A stretch of DNA of 57,101 nt from contig JAIOZL010000031.1 in the NCBI GenBank assembly GCA_021740645.1, positions 1 through 57,101 on the forward strand, written 5' to 3'. A model generated the notes under the pieces. That model was not told the origin of the DNA. It did no database searches and worked only from the letters and a program-made list of their open reading frames with translations. The translations under genes and the position numbers were made by a program. Below are positions 36,000 to 44,290 of the stretch, in pieces. The DNA comes from Bacteroidales bacterium (GTDB lineage: Bacteria > Bacteroidota > Bacteroidia > Bacteroidales > JAADJA01). How positions within the stretch are numbered: position 1 is the stretch's first letter; each line of letters starts with the position of its first letter.

Positions 36000-36719
36000 A
36001 TGGGAAGCTTCACAAATTTAAAAGCAGCTATTATAGGTTTATCTATTGGAGGAGGAATATTTTTAGCAGGTTGGTTTATCGGAAATGGATTTACCAAATC
36101 CCGTATGTCTGATCGGTATGTGACCGTGAAAGGACTTTCCGAAAAAGAAGTAAATGCTGACCTTGCAATCTGGCCTATTACTTTCAGGGTGGTAGGAAAT
36201 AATTTGATAGAGCTTCAAAAAGAAGTTGACAATAAACGTGAAACCATTAACACATTTTTGGTGGACAAGGGCTTTAATTCTGAGGCGATCAGTCACTCAA
36301 CCCCAAAAATTAACGACAATTATGCCCAGGCATACTACGGCGATATACCCAAAGGCCCACGTTATGTCATCCAAAAAACCATTACCTTACGCTCCTCAAA
36401 TGTCGCTTTAGTCAAGCAATCCATGGAACAATCGGGTGTATTGGTTGAAATGGGAATCGTACTTTCGGAAGACTGGGAAAATCGAACAGAGTTTTTGTTT
36501 ACCAGCCTGAACGATATTAAACCACAAATGATACAGGAAGCGACAATCAATGCCCGTGAGGCAGCCAATAAATTTGCAGAAGACAGCGGGAGCAAGGTGG
36601 GAAAGATCAGGAAAGCCTCCCAGGGGTTTTTTAATATAGAGAACCGGGATGCTAATTCACCTGATCAAAAAATTGTGCGGGTAGTTACTACAGTCGAATT
36701 TTTTCTGACCGATAATTAA
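36000..36719 (+). CDS. SIMPL domain protein (DUF541)
   Basis: A 239-residue protein with one N-terminal membrane anchor (about 9-29) and a periplasmic SIMPL domain: YVTVKGLSEKEVNADLAIWPI near 40-60 and the EATINAREAANKFAEDSG helix near 179-197, ending in a beta strand. The family is known by fold only. Some members interact with signalling proteins or resist oxidative stress. It is the last gene of the 35325-36719 run and is followed by a terminator that lies in the end of the convergent gene. Confidence 0.9.
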   Translation: MGSFTNLKAAIIGLSIGGGIFLAGWFIGNGFTKSRMSDRYVTVKGLSEKEVNADLAIWPITFRVVGNNLIELQKEVDNKRETINTFLVDKGFNSEAISHSTPKINDNYAQAYYGDIPKGPRYVIQKTITLRSSNVALVKQSMEQSGVLVEMGIVLSEDWENRTEFLFTSLNDIKPQMIQEATINAREAANKFAEDSGSKVGKIRKASQGFFNIENRDANSPDQKIVRVVTTVEFFLTDN

Positions 36720-36746
36720 GCGTTTGCTCAAAAGAAAGTATAGGAG

Positions 36747-36787
36747 ATCAAGCACACATCCATCCCTTTGATGTGGGCTTGATTTTT
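36747..36787 (+). terminator. Terminator of the SIMPL gene, inside the convergent coding end
   Basis: ATCAAGC (36747-36753) pairs with GCTTGAT (36777-36783), and after one mismatch CACATC (36755-36760) pairs with GATGTG (36770-36775). A T5 run follows. The hairpin covers the last dozen codons and the stop of the MobB-like gene on the other strand. Confidence 0.8.
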
Positions 36788-37287
36788 CCAATAATTTTTT
36801 CCAGGCCTTCTGCCCCATTCTTAAAAAAGAAATCTGCCATCTTTACTTGTTTTATAACTTCTGGTTTTTTGTTTGTTTGATCTGGGTTATCCACAATGAT
36901 GAAAATACCTGGTTGAAGCAATGATCTTAATGCCGGGGATTCACAAATAATGCATGTATCATTTGGAATATATTTCAAAAGGTGTTGATAGGCTTCTTCA
37001 AGTTTATAATCCCTGACTTCTATATAAATAACCTTACATGCCCCGGCTTTTAACATCCTGGATGTATCTTTACTTTTTTTTGCTGAATTTTCCTGATAAA
37101 TAGTATAATCCTCGCCTTTAAAAATAAGTTGACTGTGATCTCCCTGCTGATGAAAATGCGGACTGATTTTAATTCCAATAATATTTTCTGCTCTTGAAAA
37201 GTGTTGGATCAATTTACAGGCTACGGTTGTTTTGCCAGTATTACGGCCAGTACCCGAAATGATAAGAAAATGTGGATTTTTATGCAT
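36748..37287 (-). CDS. MobB-like P-loop GTPase
   Basis: A 179-residue nucleotide-binding protein. The P-loop GRNTGKTT is at about 15-22. The segment VIGIKISPHFHQQGDHS and the motif KDTSRMLKAGA match MobB, the partner of MobA in molybdopterin guanine dinucleotide synthesis. It lacks a MobA domain. Some MobB-like proteins of Bacteroidota act outside molybdenum metabolism, so the role is tentative. It starts 25 nt after the Crp/Fnr gene and is co-transcribed with it. Neighbouring redox genes fit a cofactor role. Confidence 0.78.
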   Translation of the reverse strand: MHKNPHFLIISGTGRNTGKTTVACKLIQHFSRAENIIGIKISPHFHQQGDHSQLIFKGEDYTIYQENSAKKSKDTSRMLKAGACKVIYIEVRDYKLEEAYQHLLKYIPNDTCIICESPALRSLLQPGIFIIVDNPDQTNKKPEVIKQVKMADFFFKNGAEGLEKIIGKIKPTSKGWMCA

Positions 37288-37312
37288 CTATAAAGGAGTG
37301 GTGATATTCGGT

Positions 37313-38008
37313 TTACCCCAGGTCACATATGCGTTGGAGCCCTTCCAAATTGATTATTTCAAAGGTTTTTCCCGAAATTTTTATATATCCTTCATCCTGG
37401 AACTTTTTTAAAATCCGGATCACACTTTCGGTAGACATCCCTGCAAGTTCAGCCAGTTCTTTCCGGGTTAAATGCAATTCGAATTTTTTTTCTTTGAAAA
37501 TCCGTCCTGCAAGACAAAGGATCAAATCTGCAAGTTTGCCGTAGGATTGTCGATGGATCATTCCAAAAAAGCGGCTATTGATTTGATTGGTGTTTTCACT
37601 CATGATATGAATGATCTCGGAGGCAAACCTTCCATTTTCAACGATGAATTTCTTAAACAGATTAATATCAATCAATCTTGCGACAGAGTCAATATAAGCG
37701 GAGGCAGTATACTGAAAAACATTTTCATCTTTTTGTAAAGAGGATAGTCCCACCAGATTACCAGGACTCATTATTTTTAGAATTAAGGAATCGTTCCCAC
37801 TTTCATAATAAACCTTTACCAGGCCTTCGCAAAGAAAAATTACATGGGAGGCAAAAGCACCGTGTTTGGCAATTATTTCTCCCTTTTTATAATGGACGAT
37901 GCGTTGGCGCTCTTCAACAAGTAGTTTTTGTTCTTCAGTTAGGAATTCAAAACATTCACAATTTTCATGTGCTACCGTACAGCTGGTTCTTAAATTTTCA
38001 TCGTTCAT
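37313..38008 (-). CDS. Crp/Fnr-family transcription regulator
   Basis: A 231-residue regulator with a cyclic-nucleotide-binding-type sensor domain (about 25-140), a dimer helix, and a C-terminal winged helix with LTRKELAELAGMSTESVIRILKKF as the recognition unit. Three Cys near the N-terminus (10, 17, 19) and an internal one in FLCEGLVK recall the iron-sulfur cluster of FNR, though the spacing differs from E. coli FNR. It faces the octaheme cytochrome operon across a 169-bp divergent region with a 14-bp palindrome. A role as oxygen- or redox-responsive controller of that operon is likely. Confidence 0.92.
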   Translation of the reverse strand: MNDENLRTSCTVAHENCECFEFLTEEQKLLVEERQRIVHYKKGEIIAKHGAFASHVIFLCEGLVKVYYESGNDSLILKIMSPGNLVGLSSLQKDENVFQYTASAYIDSVARLIDINLFKKFIVENGRFASEIIHIMSENTNQINSRFFGMIHRQSYGKLADLILCLAGRIFKEKKFELHLTRKELAELAGMSTESVIRILKKFQDEGYIKISGKTFEIINLEGLQRICDLG

Positions 38009-38031
38009 GGAAATTTCTTTTATGTTTAATG

Positions 38032-38039
38032 CAAATATA
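38032..38039 (-). promoter_or_regulatory. -7 element of the Crp/Fnr gene
   Basis: TATATTTG on the minus strand (38039-38032) fits TAnnTTTG. Transcription would start about 15-18 nt before the ATG at 38008. No good -33 element is seen at 19-21 nt. Confidence 0.45.
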
Positions 38040-38126
38040 CGGAATCGGTCAATAGTATTTAACTACTTTCCCTATTAAATACTGACACAAATCATAAGAA
38101 GCCAAAGTCAACATCATATTGGTTTT

Positions 38127-38158
38127 TTTGATGGTTTGAATTGGCTGTTGTTATTTTG
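38127..38158 (+). promoter_or_regulatory. Promoter of the octaheme cytochrome operon
   Basis: TTTG (38127-38130) lies 20 nt before TTATTTTG (38151-38158), which differs from TAnnTTTG at one position. Transcription would start near 38165, about 13 nt before the ATG at 38178. A weak -7 with an operator palindrome on top fits a regulated promoter. Confidence 0.55.
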
Positions 38159-38167
38159 TTAACAAAA
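38154..38167. promoter_or_regulatory. 14-bp palindrome on the cytochrome promoter, operator candidate
   Basis: TTTTGTTAACAAAA is a perfect palindrome. It overlaps the -7 element and the predicted RNA start. Its 5-4-5 layout (TTTTG-N4-CAAAA) has the geometry of Fnr boxes. The position over the start site fits repression. The divergent Crp/Fnr gene is the nearest candidate regulator. Confidence 0.5.
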
Positions 38168-38177
38168 CAAATAGCAT

Positions 38178-39851
38178 ATGGAAGCAGTTAGACGATTATT
38201 GATAATTGGATTTGCAGTTACCCTGGCCTTGTTGTTTTTTTCCTTTGAGGATGAAGATATTTCTTCGATGCAAAAGAACGAATTAAAGGTACTTAAAGTC
38301 CAGAATTATGTGCGAAAAAACGACAGGAACCTAACTCCATCGGTTGACCACTCCCGGTTTGAAGTGCTCAAGGAACCTTTTGCCAGTGCTCATGAGCTTA
38401 CTGCAGCCTGTCTGAGTTGTCATAATGGTCGCGCTGGTGAGATCATGTCCACATCACATTGGAAATGGGAGAGAGAAGAAGAGCTGGAGGGTAAGGGGGT
38501 TATACCGCTTGGCAAAAAAAATATATTAAATAACTTTTGTATTGGTATTTCAGGAAGTGAAGGTACCTGTACCCGTTGCCATATTGGATATGGTTGGGCT
38601 GATAAGAGTTTCGATTTTGGCGACCCAACCAATATTGATTGTGTGGTTTGTCATGACCTCTCAGGAACTTATAAAAAGAAAAAGGGGGGTGCTGGTTATC
38701 CCGATGAAAGTGTGGATTTAAATTATGTTGCTCAGCAAGTAGGCTCACCCAAACGGGAAAACTGCGGTGTTTGCCATTTTTGGGGTGGGGGCGGAAATAA
38801 TGTTAAACATGGTGATTTGGAAAAGGCCATGATTGATTGCTCACGGGAAGTGGATGTACATATGACCACCGAAGGGGAAAATATGAGCTGTGTTGATTGC
38901 CATGTAACAGATAAGCATCAAATGGCCGGAAAACTTTATGCCCTTTCATCTGAAAATATTAACCGGGCTACCTGTGAATATTGCCATACAGAAAAGCCAC
39001 ATGAAAACAGTATTATCAATGAGCATAACCTCAGGGTGGCTTGTCAAACCTGCCATATCCCTATTTATGCAAAAGCCACTGGTACAAAGATGATCTGGGA
39101 TTGGTCAACGGCCGGACAGCTTGATGAAAATGGCCATCCTAAAACAGAGCATGATGCAGATGGAAACCATAATTACCTCTCGATAAAAGGAAATTTTGTA
39201 TTTAATGATCATGTTATTCCTGAATATTATTGGTTTAATGGGATTGCCAATCACCAGTTAATAACAGATAAAATTGAGACTGTACCGGTTCAGATGAATT
39301 CCCTGGATGGGGCTTACCATGATAAAGGCCGGTTTCAAAAGACCAATAAACCATCAAAGATCTGGCCGGTGAAAGTACATCGGGGCAAACAAATTTACGA
39401 CCCGGTAAATAATACTCTCATCCAGGCCAAACTGTGGGACCAGGAACCAGGAAATGGAGCATACTGGACCGACTTTGACTGGAATATTGCTGCCCAAAAA
39501 GGAATGGATTACCTGGGATTACCATACAGTGGTGAATACGATTTTGTGGAAACAGAAATGTACTGGCCACTCAACCATCAGGTAGCCCCGGCAGCGAATT
39601 CTTTAAAATGCGTGGACTGTCATACCAGGGAAAATGGACGGCTGGCATCGCTGGATGATTTTTACTTACCTGGACGAGACTATAGTGTTCCGGTGGAGGC
39701 TGCAGGCATTATTTTTATATTGGTTTCCATTTTTGGAATCATGTTACACACTGGTTGCCGCATTTTATATAACAGAAGTTGTTTTTTACAAAAACTTATT
39801 GATGGAGGAAAAAAATATGACAAAAAAGGTATACCTGTACAAGAGATTTGA
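38178..39851 (+). CDS. Octaheme c-type cytochrome, tetrathionate-reductase (OTR) family
   Basis: A 557-residue multiheme cytochrome. Eight CxxCH motifs start at Cys 78, 131, 155, 196, 238, 266, 289 and 478. The fourth lies in NCGVCHFWGGGGNN followed by KHGDL, a stretch typical of OTR proteins. The N-terminus has a hydrophobic export anchor (about 7-22) and residues 507-528 form a C-terminal membrane helix, so the heme domain faces the periplasm and is tethered. OTR of Shewanella reduces tetrathionate and also nitrite and hydroxylamine in vitro; the in vivo substrate is unsettled. The stop overlaps the cytochrome b gene by 35 nt. Confidence 0.92.
   Translation: MEAVRRLLIIGFAVTLALLFFSFEDEDISSMQKNELKVLKVQNYVRKNDRNLTPSVDHSRFEVLKEPFASAHELTAACLSCHNGRAGEIMSTSHWKWEREEELEGKGVIPLGKKNILNNFCIGISGSEGTCTRCHIGYGWADKSFDFGDPTNIDCVVCHDLSGTYKKKKGGAGYPDESVDLNYVAQQVGSPKRENCGVCHFWGGGGNNVKHGDLEKAMIDCSREVDVHMTTEGENMSCVDCHVTDKHQMAGKLYALSSENINRATCEYCHTEKPHENSIINEHNLRVACQTCHIPIYAKATGTKMIWDWSTAGQLDENGHPKTEHDADGNHNYLSIKGNFVFNDHVIPEYYWFNGIANHQLITDKIETVPVQMNSLDGAYHDKGRFQKTNKPSKIWPVKVHRGKQIYDPVNNTLIQAKLWDQEPGNGAYWTDFDWNIAAQKGMDYLGLPYSGEYDFVETEMYWPLNHQVAPAANSLKCVDCHTRENGRLASLDDFYLPGRDYSVPVEAAGIIFILVSIFGIMLHTGCRILYNRSCFLQKLIDGGKKYDKKGIPVQEI
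39804..39808 (+). promoter_or_regulatory. Shine-Dalgarno site choosing the cytochrome b start
   Basis: GGAGG lies 8 nt before the ATG at 39817. Strong Shine-Dalgarno sites are rare in Bacteroidota. Here it sits inside the octaheme gene and picks 39817 over the ATG at 39802, consistent with translation coupled to the upstream gene. Confidence 0.65.
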
Positions 39852-40599
39852 AAGGTTCTGGCACTGGTCCCAGACTATACTGATATTTGCCCTGACTTTC
39901 ACAGGCTTTGAAATCCATGGAGTTTCTAACTTTATTGGTTATGAAAATGCGGTGGTGTGGCATAACAACGCAGCCTGGGCATTTATCATACTGATCATTT
40001 TTGCTATTTTCTGGCATCTGACAACAGACGAATGGCGAAACTATATTCCAACAGTTAATAATTTTAAAGCACAGGTAAATTATTACCTTACGGGTATCTT
40101 CAGGCATGCTCCCCATCCTACAAAAAAACTGACCTTGAGTAAATTAAATCCGTTGCAGCGCCTGGTATATTTCGGACTTAAAATTTTGTTGATTCCGCTT
40201 ATGGTGGCTTCAGGATTATTGTATATGTATTTTCATTATCCATTACAAGGTATTGAGCTCGACAGTTTAAAGTACATTGCTATTTTGCATACCCTAGGAG
40301 CATATTTACTTATCAGCTTTGTAATAATTCACCTTTACCTGATAACAACCGGCCGAACCCTTACTTCCAATCTGAACGCCATGATTACTGGGTGGGATGA
40401 AATGGAGGAAGATGAAATTAAAGGGATTGTAATTGAAGCAGTGGATGGGGCCGGTCTTCGGATCCGATCGGAAAAAGGGGATGAAAAAAGCCGGGCTGAA
40501 GTAAAAAGTATTCTGGTGAATGCATTGAAAGAAACAGAATACAAAGTAATGGAAGATGATATGGAAGGACAAAAAAAAGAAATAAAAAGAAAAAAATAA
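39817..40599 (+). CDS. Membrane cytochrome b (cytochrome b561/PhsC-like)
   Basis: A 260-residue protein with four to five transmembrane helices in residues 15-190 and a charged cytosolic tail. Heme-ligand candidates are the His in FERFWHWSQ, the two in VWHNNAAWAF and IFWHLT, and those in ILHTLGAYLL and FVIIHLYL. The pattern matches the cytochrome b subunit of hydrogenase, formate dehydrogenase and thiosulfate reductase. It would take electrons from quinol and hand them to the octaheme cytochrome. The start is set by the GGAGG at 39804, and the gene overlaps its neighbour by 35 nt, so the two are made together. Confidence 0.88.
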   Translation: MTKKVYLYKRFERFWHWSQTILIFALTFTGFEIHGVSNFIGYENAVVWHNNAAWAFIILIIFAIFWHLTTDEWRNYIPTVNNFKAQVNYYLTGIFRHAPHPTKKLTLSKLNPLQRLVYFGLKILLIPLMVASGLLYMYFHYPLQGIELDSLKYIAILHTLGAYLLISFVIIHLYLITTGRTLTSNLNAMITGWDEMEEDEIKGIVIEAVDGAGLRIRSEKGDEKSRAEVKSILVNALKETEYKVMEDDMEGQKKEIKRKK

Positions 40600-40607
40600 A
40601 ATATAGA

Positions 40608-41129
40608 ATGATGAAAAACAAATTGAAATTATCAGGAATATTTTTACTGGTTTCTATCTTTATCATACCAGCATGCACCAATAAAATGGAATTTACCAGT
40701 TCAGATGACATGGTGGCATTTTACAGACAAAATATTGAAGAAATAAGCCCGGCAGAATTAAAAGCTAAACTCGAGGAGGGGGAAATGTTTTTATTGATTG
40801 ATGTACGTGAACCAGGTGAACATAACCTAGGGTACATACCGGGTGCGGTAAATATACCCAGAGGAACGTTGGAATTCAAAATTGGCAAAGAGGAATATTG
40901 GGAAAGTCAGTTTATGTATCTGCCAGAAAAAACCGACGAGATTATCATTTATTGTAAAAAAGGTAACAGGGGAGTTTTAGCTGTTAATGCACTTAAACAG
41001 TTGGGATATACTAATGTTAAAAACCTGCAGGGTGGATGGAAGGAATGGGAAATGACCTATCCGCTGGATTATGAGAAAAACCTCGAAGAAATGGGACACG
41101 GAGCTGTAGAAGAGGTGGGGGGCTGTTAA
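40608..41129 (+). CDS. Rhodanese-domain lipoprotein
   Basis: A 173-residue lipoprotein with a signal ending IIPAC (Cys about 23). A single rhodanese domain follows, with LIDVREPGEHNLGYIPGAVNIP near 63-84 and the active-site Cys in IIYCKKGNRG near 123-130, so it should be catalytic. Rhodaneses move sulfane sulfur, for example from thiosulfate. It is 8 nt behind the cytochrome b gene and ahead of a strong terminator, thus the third gene of the octaheme operon. This is the main hint that the module handles sulfur compounds. Confidence 0.92.
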   Translation: MMKNKLKLSGIFLLVSIFIIPACTNKMEFTSSDDMVAFYRQNIEEISPAELKAKLEEGEMFLLIDVREPGEHNLGYIPGAVNIPRGTLEFKIGKEEYWESQFMYLPEKTDEIIIYCKKGNRGVLAVNALKQLGYTNVKNLQGGWKEWEMTYPLDYEKNLEEMGHGAVEEVGGC

Positions 41130-41166
41130 AAAACTAAAAACAAGTGGTTATTTATTTTAAGTGCTG

Positions 41167-41192
41167 GTCCCGCTTCGGCGGGGCTTTTTTTT
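41167..41192 (+). terminator. Strong terminator of the octaheme cytochrome operon
   Basis: A 7-bp stem with the very stable cTTCGg loop (41167-41184) followed by T8. It reaches to the stop codon of the convergent cupin gene (41191). A very good intrinsic terminator. Confidence 0.93.
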
Positions 41193-41508
41193 AATACCTG
41201 TCCTTTTCTTCGAAAAAATCAATGGCTTTAAATCCGGCATAAATTTTCCCGCCGTGTTCTTCTCCAGCCTTTATAGAATAAGAATCTCCTTTTTGGTAAG
41301 TTTTCGTCTTACCTCCAATAGTTAGCTCAATTTTGCCATCGACTACAATTCCCCACTGGGCGCCATGCATATGCATAGGTATTTCAGTATCTTCCTTAAA
41401 ATCGAAAAATACAAGTTGGTTGTTTTGCCCCTGCAATAGATGGGCAGTTGCGCCATTAAGCGGGATGGATGCTTTAGGCAAATCCTTAATGATTTGGGGA
41501 TAATCCAT
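41191..41508 (-). CDS. Small cupin-domain protein
   Basis: A single-domain cupin of 105 residues. The two cupin motifs are visible: MHMHGAQWGIVVDGKIELTIGG (metal-binding His near residues 47-49 and Glu equivalent) and the later KAGEEHGGKI with a His. The frame extends upstream to a TTG at 41562, but the ATG at 41508 gives a compact cupin and is preferred. Such proteins may bind small molecules or act as isomerases; nothing here narrows this down. It has no evident partner and is transcribed alone against the octaheme operon. Confidence 0.85.
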   Translation of the reverse strand: MDYPQIIKDLPKASIPLNGATAHLLQGQNNQLVFFDFKEDTEIPMHMHGAQWGIVVDGKIELTIGGKTKTYQKGDSYSIKAGEEHGGKIYAGFKAIDFFEEKDRY

Positions 41509-41603
41509 CGTTGTTTTTGGGATAAAGGTAAAAATTAATTGGCTAAGCGGTTTTTTCAACAATGCTTAAATACTAATTTTTCGGGTGTCCACGTTACTTC
41601 AAT

Positions 41604-41619
41604 TAATTTTGTAGATTTG
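41604..41619 (+). promoter_or_regulatory. Tandem -7 elements of the outer-membrane protein gene
   Basis: Two adjacent -7 matches, TAATTTTG (41604-41611) and TAGATTTG (41612-41619), precede the ATG at 41674 by 54-70 nt. No clear -33 element is visible for either. Confidence 0.4.
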
Positions 41620-41673
41620 TTAATACAAAAACACAGTCAAAACAATTTACTTAACCATTAAAAAACATTTCAC

Positions 41674-42351
41674 ATGAAAAAAGGAACCGTAATTTTAGCA
41701 GCATTATTATTCTTTGTTTGTTTTGCAAACACCCAGGATTTTAAACCTGTAGCAGGCGATCTTGGAGTAGAGTTAAACTTTACCCCACTTTCCGCTACCC
41801 CCATTGGCATAAATTACCTGAAAGCACGGTATTATCTTGCCAACGATTTGGTGGTTCGAATCGGATTAGACATTCGTATGCACTCCGAAAAAGGAGAGCC
41901 CATGAACGAGATAGATCCACTGGTGACAGATGAAGAAAAAGCATCTTACACCCAGTTTGGTATTTTCCCGGGGATTGAAAAGCATTTTGGCAACTGGGAA
42001 CGGTTTTCACCTTATGTCGGTGCCGAGGTTGGGTTCACTACTAAAGGAGCAAAATCAGAATATATAGACAATAACGTAAACCAAACCATGGAAGTGAATG
42101 GAGCATGGGATCAATTTGGCACACAAAGAGGATTTACCTCTATTGGAATTAATGCATTGTGTGGCGCAGATTTTTACTTTACTAAAAAAATATATCTTGG
42201 GGCAGAGATTGGTTTTGGCGTATTATCAACAAGCATGAAAGAAGTTGAGATCACCGCAGCTGGTGCTAGTGATACTATAATAAACAAAGAATCGAGAATG
42301 GATCTGGGGTTTAACTTTAATCCAGCCATTCGTTTGGGTTTTTGTTTTTAA
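41674..42351 (+). CDS. Outer-membrane beta-barrel protein
   Basis: A 225-residue protein with a signal peptide (1-20, ending FANTQ). The mature part shows the alternating strands of a small outer-membrane barrel (GDLGVELNFTPLS, LVVRIGLDIRM, SPYVGAEVGF, IYLGAEIGFGVLS) and the final strand PAIRLGFCF ending in Phe. No function can be assigned. It is followed after 21 nt by a lipoprotein gene, and the two are probably co-transcribed. Confidence 0.85.
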   Translation: MKKGTVILAALLFFVCFANTQDFKPVAGDLGVELNFTPLSATPIGINYLKARYYLANDLVVRIGLDIRMHSEKGEPMNEIDPLVTDEEKASYTQFGIFPGIEKHFGNWERFSPYVGAEVGFTTKGAKSEYIDNNVNQTMEVNGAWDQFGTQRGFTSIGINALCGADFYFTKKIYLGAEIGFGVLSTSMKEVEITAAGASDTIINKESRMDLGFNFNPAIRLGFCF

Positions 42352-42372
42352 TTATTTAAAAAAAACAAAGCC

Positions 42373-43056
42373 ATGAAAAGTCGATCTTTAATTGCAAATA
42401 TTCTTCTTTTGTTTATTTTGGTCATGGTTTTTTTGTCATGCACCAAAGAGGAAGAAGTTAGAAGTCCCACTAAAATAGGTTTTAAATCCAATTTAGAAGC
42501 TTACAATATATTTCCTGAAGTGATACTACCCTGGTATTTTGAAAATGGTGTATTTGATAAGGATTTTACGAATTCCAATGGAAGCAATAATTTTACTCAA
42601 AATCAGGGCAATGCAAATTTTACATACTGGTACCCGGGAATAAATGAAGGAAATGCAGTTCCTTTTCCCGGAATCATTTCGGCAAAAGTTGGGCTAATAA
42701 ACTGGTATTCTAATCAGGCCTATGCATATCATTATGCATTTGATGATGATGAGTATCTTTATATTTCCGGGATGGGTAACGATGGAAGTTATATTTCAAT
42801 AGGATTGGATTATAATTATATTTCAACTAACGCATCCTTAAGCATTAATCATGGGGTATTTATGGCAAGTTACTGGTTTTCAGTATATGGCGAAAGTTAT
42901 CACGCTTATGATTATGTATTTGTGAACATAACCTATTTTTTAGATAATAAGATATCCGGTAATTTTCATTTTACAACTACTCCAGAGGGCTCACAATTAC
43001 CTATTGAGGTTAAAAATGGAGAATTTATAAATGTGCCAGTTATACACGCTGAATAA
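42373..43056 (+). CDS. Hypothetical lipoprotein
   Basis: A 227-residue protein with a lipoprotein signal (hydrophobic core at 8-20, VFLSC). The mature part is rich in Asn, Tyr and aromatic residues and looks all-beta, as in surface-exposed adhesins or sugar-binding proteins of Bacteroidota. No known domain is evident. It lies downstream of the beta-barrel gene and is likely the second gene of that transcript. Confidence 0.75.
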   Translation: MKSRSLIANILLLFILVMVFLSCTKEEEVRSPTKIGFKSNLEAYNIFPEVILPWYFENGVFDKDFTNSNGSNNFTQNQGNANFTYWYPGINEGNAVPFPGIISAKVGLINWYSNQAYAYHYAFDDDEYLYISGMGNDGSYISIGLDYNYISTNASLSINHGVFMASYWFSVYGESYHAYDYVFVNITYFLDNKISGNFHFTTTPEGSQLPIEVKNGEFINVPVIHAE

Positions 43057-43116
43057 TTGGGGCGGTATTCCTTAGAAAAGCTGCAAGCTGAATAGAAGAT
43101 TAGAAGATGGTTCTTT

Positions 43117-44289
43117 TTATTTTATGAGGCCTGAAGCCACTAAGATGGCTTGATGAAATGTGTCTGTAATTGAAACTCCGTTCTTGCGCGAAAGTAACTT
43201 GCAATCCTCATATTCTGGAATGACTTTTTTATTCCCTTCAAAGTGGGCTATTTTTACATTCACCGGCCCATACTTTGTTTCCACTTTTATTATTTTGCGT
43301 GGAAGGGAATGTCGCATTATTAAAGCTTCACGCAAACCAATTGAATTTGATTCAGTGAAAATTATTCTTTTCATTTCTGAGACATTATTTGGTTTACACA
43401 GCACACTTAATTTTATGGCCGGCCTGTTCTTTTTCATTTGAATGGAATCCATCCAAACATCCAAGGCTCCCTTCTCAAAAAGTAAAGTCATGATGTGGTC
43501 AAAAAATTCCGGGTTTTGGTCATCGATATTTGTTTCCAGAATTGCAAGATGTTCCTTAATCACATCCTTGTTTTTCTCCTCCTCTCCAATAAATACTCTT
43601 ATCACATTTGGGATGTCAAGGTCTTTATTACCCGCTCCATAGCCAATATTCGAAACTTGCATAGCAGGCATTACGCCAAATTCCGTTGCCAGGGTTTTTA
43701 ACAAGACGGCACCAGTTGGGGTGACCAGTTCAAAATTTACATCAACGCCATATACCGGTATATTTTTGAGCAGGGCGGCTGTTGCAGGAGCAGGCAAAGG
43801 AATCTTACCATGGGCACCTTTTACAAAACCTCTACCCATGGGTAAGGGTGAGCAAACAATGTTATCCACATTTAATAATTCCAGACCAATAAGGGTACCC
43901 ACCACATCTACTATGGTATCAACACCACCTAATTCGTGCAAGTGGACTTTTTCGGGGGAAGAATTGTGGATTTTGGCTTCCTTTTCACAGAGCTCCCAAA
44001 ATATTTGGGAAGCTTTTTCTTTGATCCGATCTGATAAATCACTTTGTTCTACCAGATGTTTAATATCCGAAAAGTGCCGCTCATGTTTTTCATCTTTAAC
44101 CAGTACATCAAGTTTAGTAGCAGCAAACCCGTTTTTTTTCACCTGTTTAACTGTAATGTCAAACTCATCTAAGTTGAGCAGGTTTAATTTTTCCTTCAAA
44201 AGATCAAGAGACAGACCTGCGTCGATCAATGCACCCAGTATCATGTCACCGCTGGCTCCGGCTATACAATCAAAATAAAGTGTTTTCAT
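43117..44289 (-). CDS. larC: LarC, nickel insertion protein for the nickel-pincer cofactor
   Basis: A 390-residue LarC (DUF111) in one unbroken frame. Some Lactobacillus larC genes need a frameshift to make the full protein; here there is none. Marks are TLYFDCIAGASGDMILGALIDAG at the N-terminus, HHLHEL-type KVHLHELGGVDTIVDVVG near 118-134, and PLPMGRGFVKGAHGKIPLPAPATAALL near 145-172. LarC uses CTP to insert nickel into the pincer ligand made by LarB and LarE. It follows larB with a 1-nt gap, third in the operon. Confidence 0.95.
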   Translation of the reverse strand: MKTLYFDCIAGASGDMILGALIDAGLSLDLLKEKLNLLNLDEFDITVKQVKKNGFAATKLDVLVKDEKHERHFSDIKHLVEQSDLSDRIKEKASQIFWELCEKEAKIHNSSPEKVHLHELGGVDTIVDVVGTLIGLELLNVDNIVCSPLPMGRGFVKGAHGKIPLPAPATAALLKNIPVYGVDVNFELVTPTGAVLLKTLATEFGVMPAMQVSNIGYGAGNKDLDIPNVIRVFIGEEEKNKDVIKEHLAILETNIDDQNPEFFDHIMTLLFEKGALDVWMDSIQMKKNRPAIKLSVLCKPNNVSEMKRIIFTESNSIGLREALIMRHSLPRKIIKVETKYGPVNVKIAHFEGNKKVIPEYEDCKLLSRKNGVSITDTFHQAILVASGLIK

Positions 44290-44290
44290 T

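Noticed and set aside
40306..40711. Minus-strand frames with hydrophobic content opposite the cytochrome b and rhodanese genes
   Set aside because: Antisense images of Lys/Glu-rich codons give Phe/Leu-rich frames; not genes.
43721..44278. 185-codon frame antisense to larC
   Set aside because: It mirrors the codon pattern of a solid larC gene; a Ser/Lys-rich shadow with no domain.
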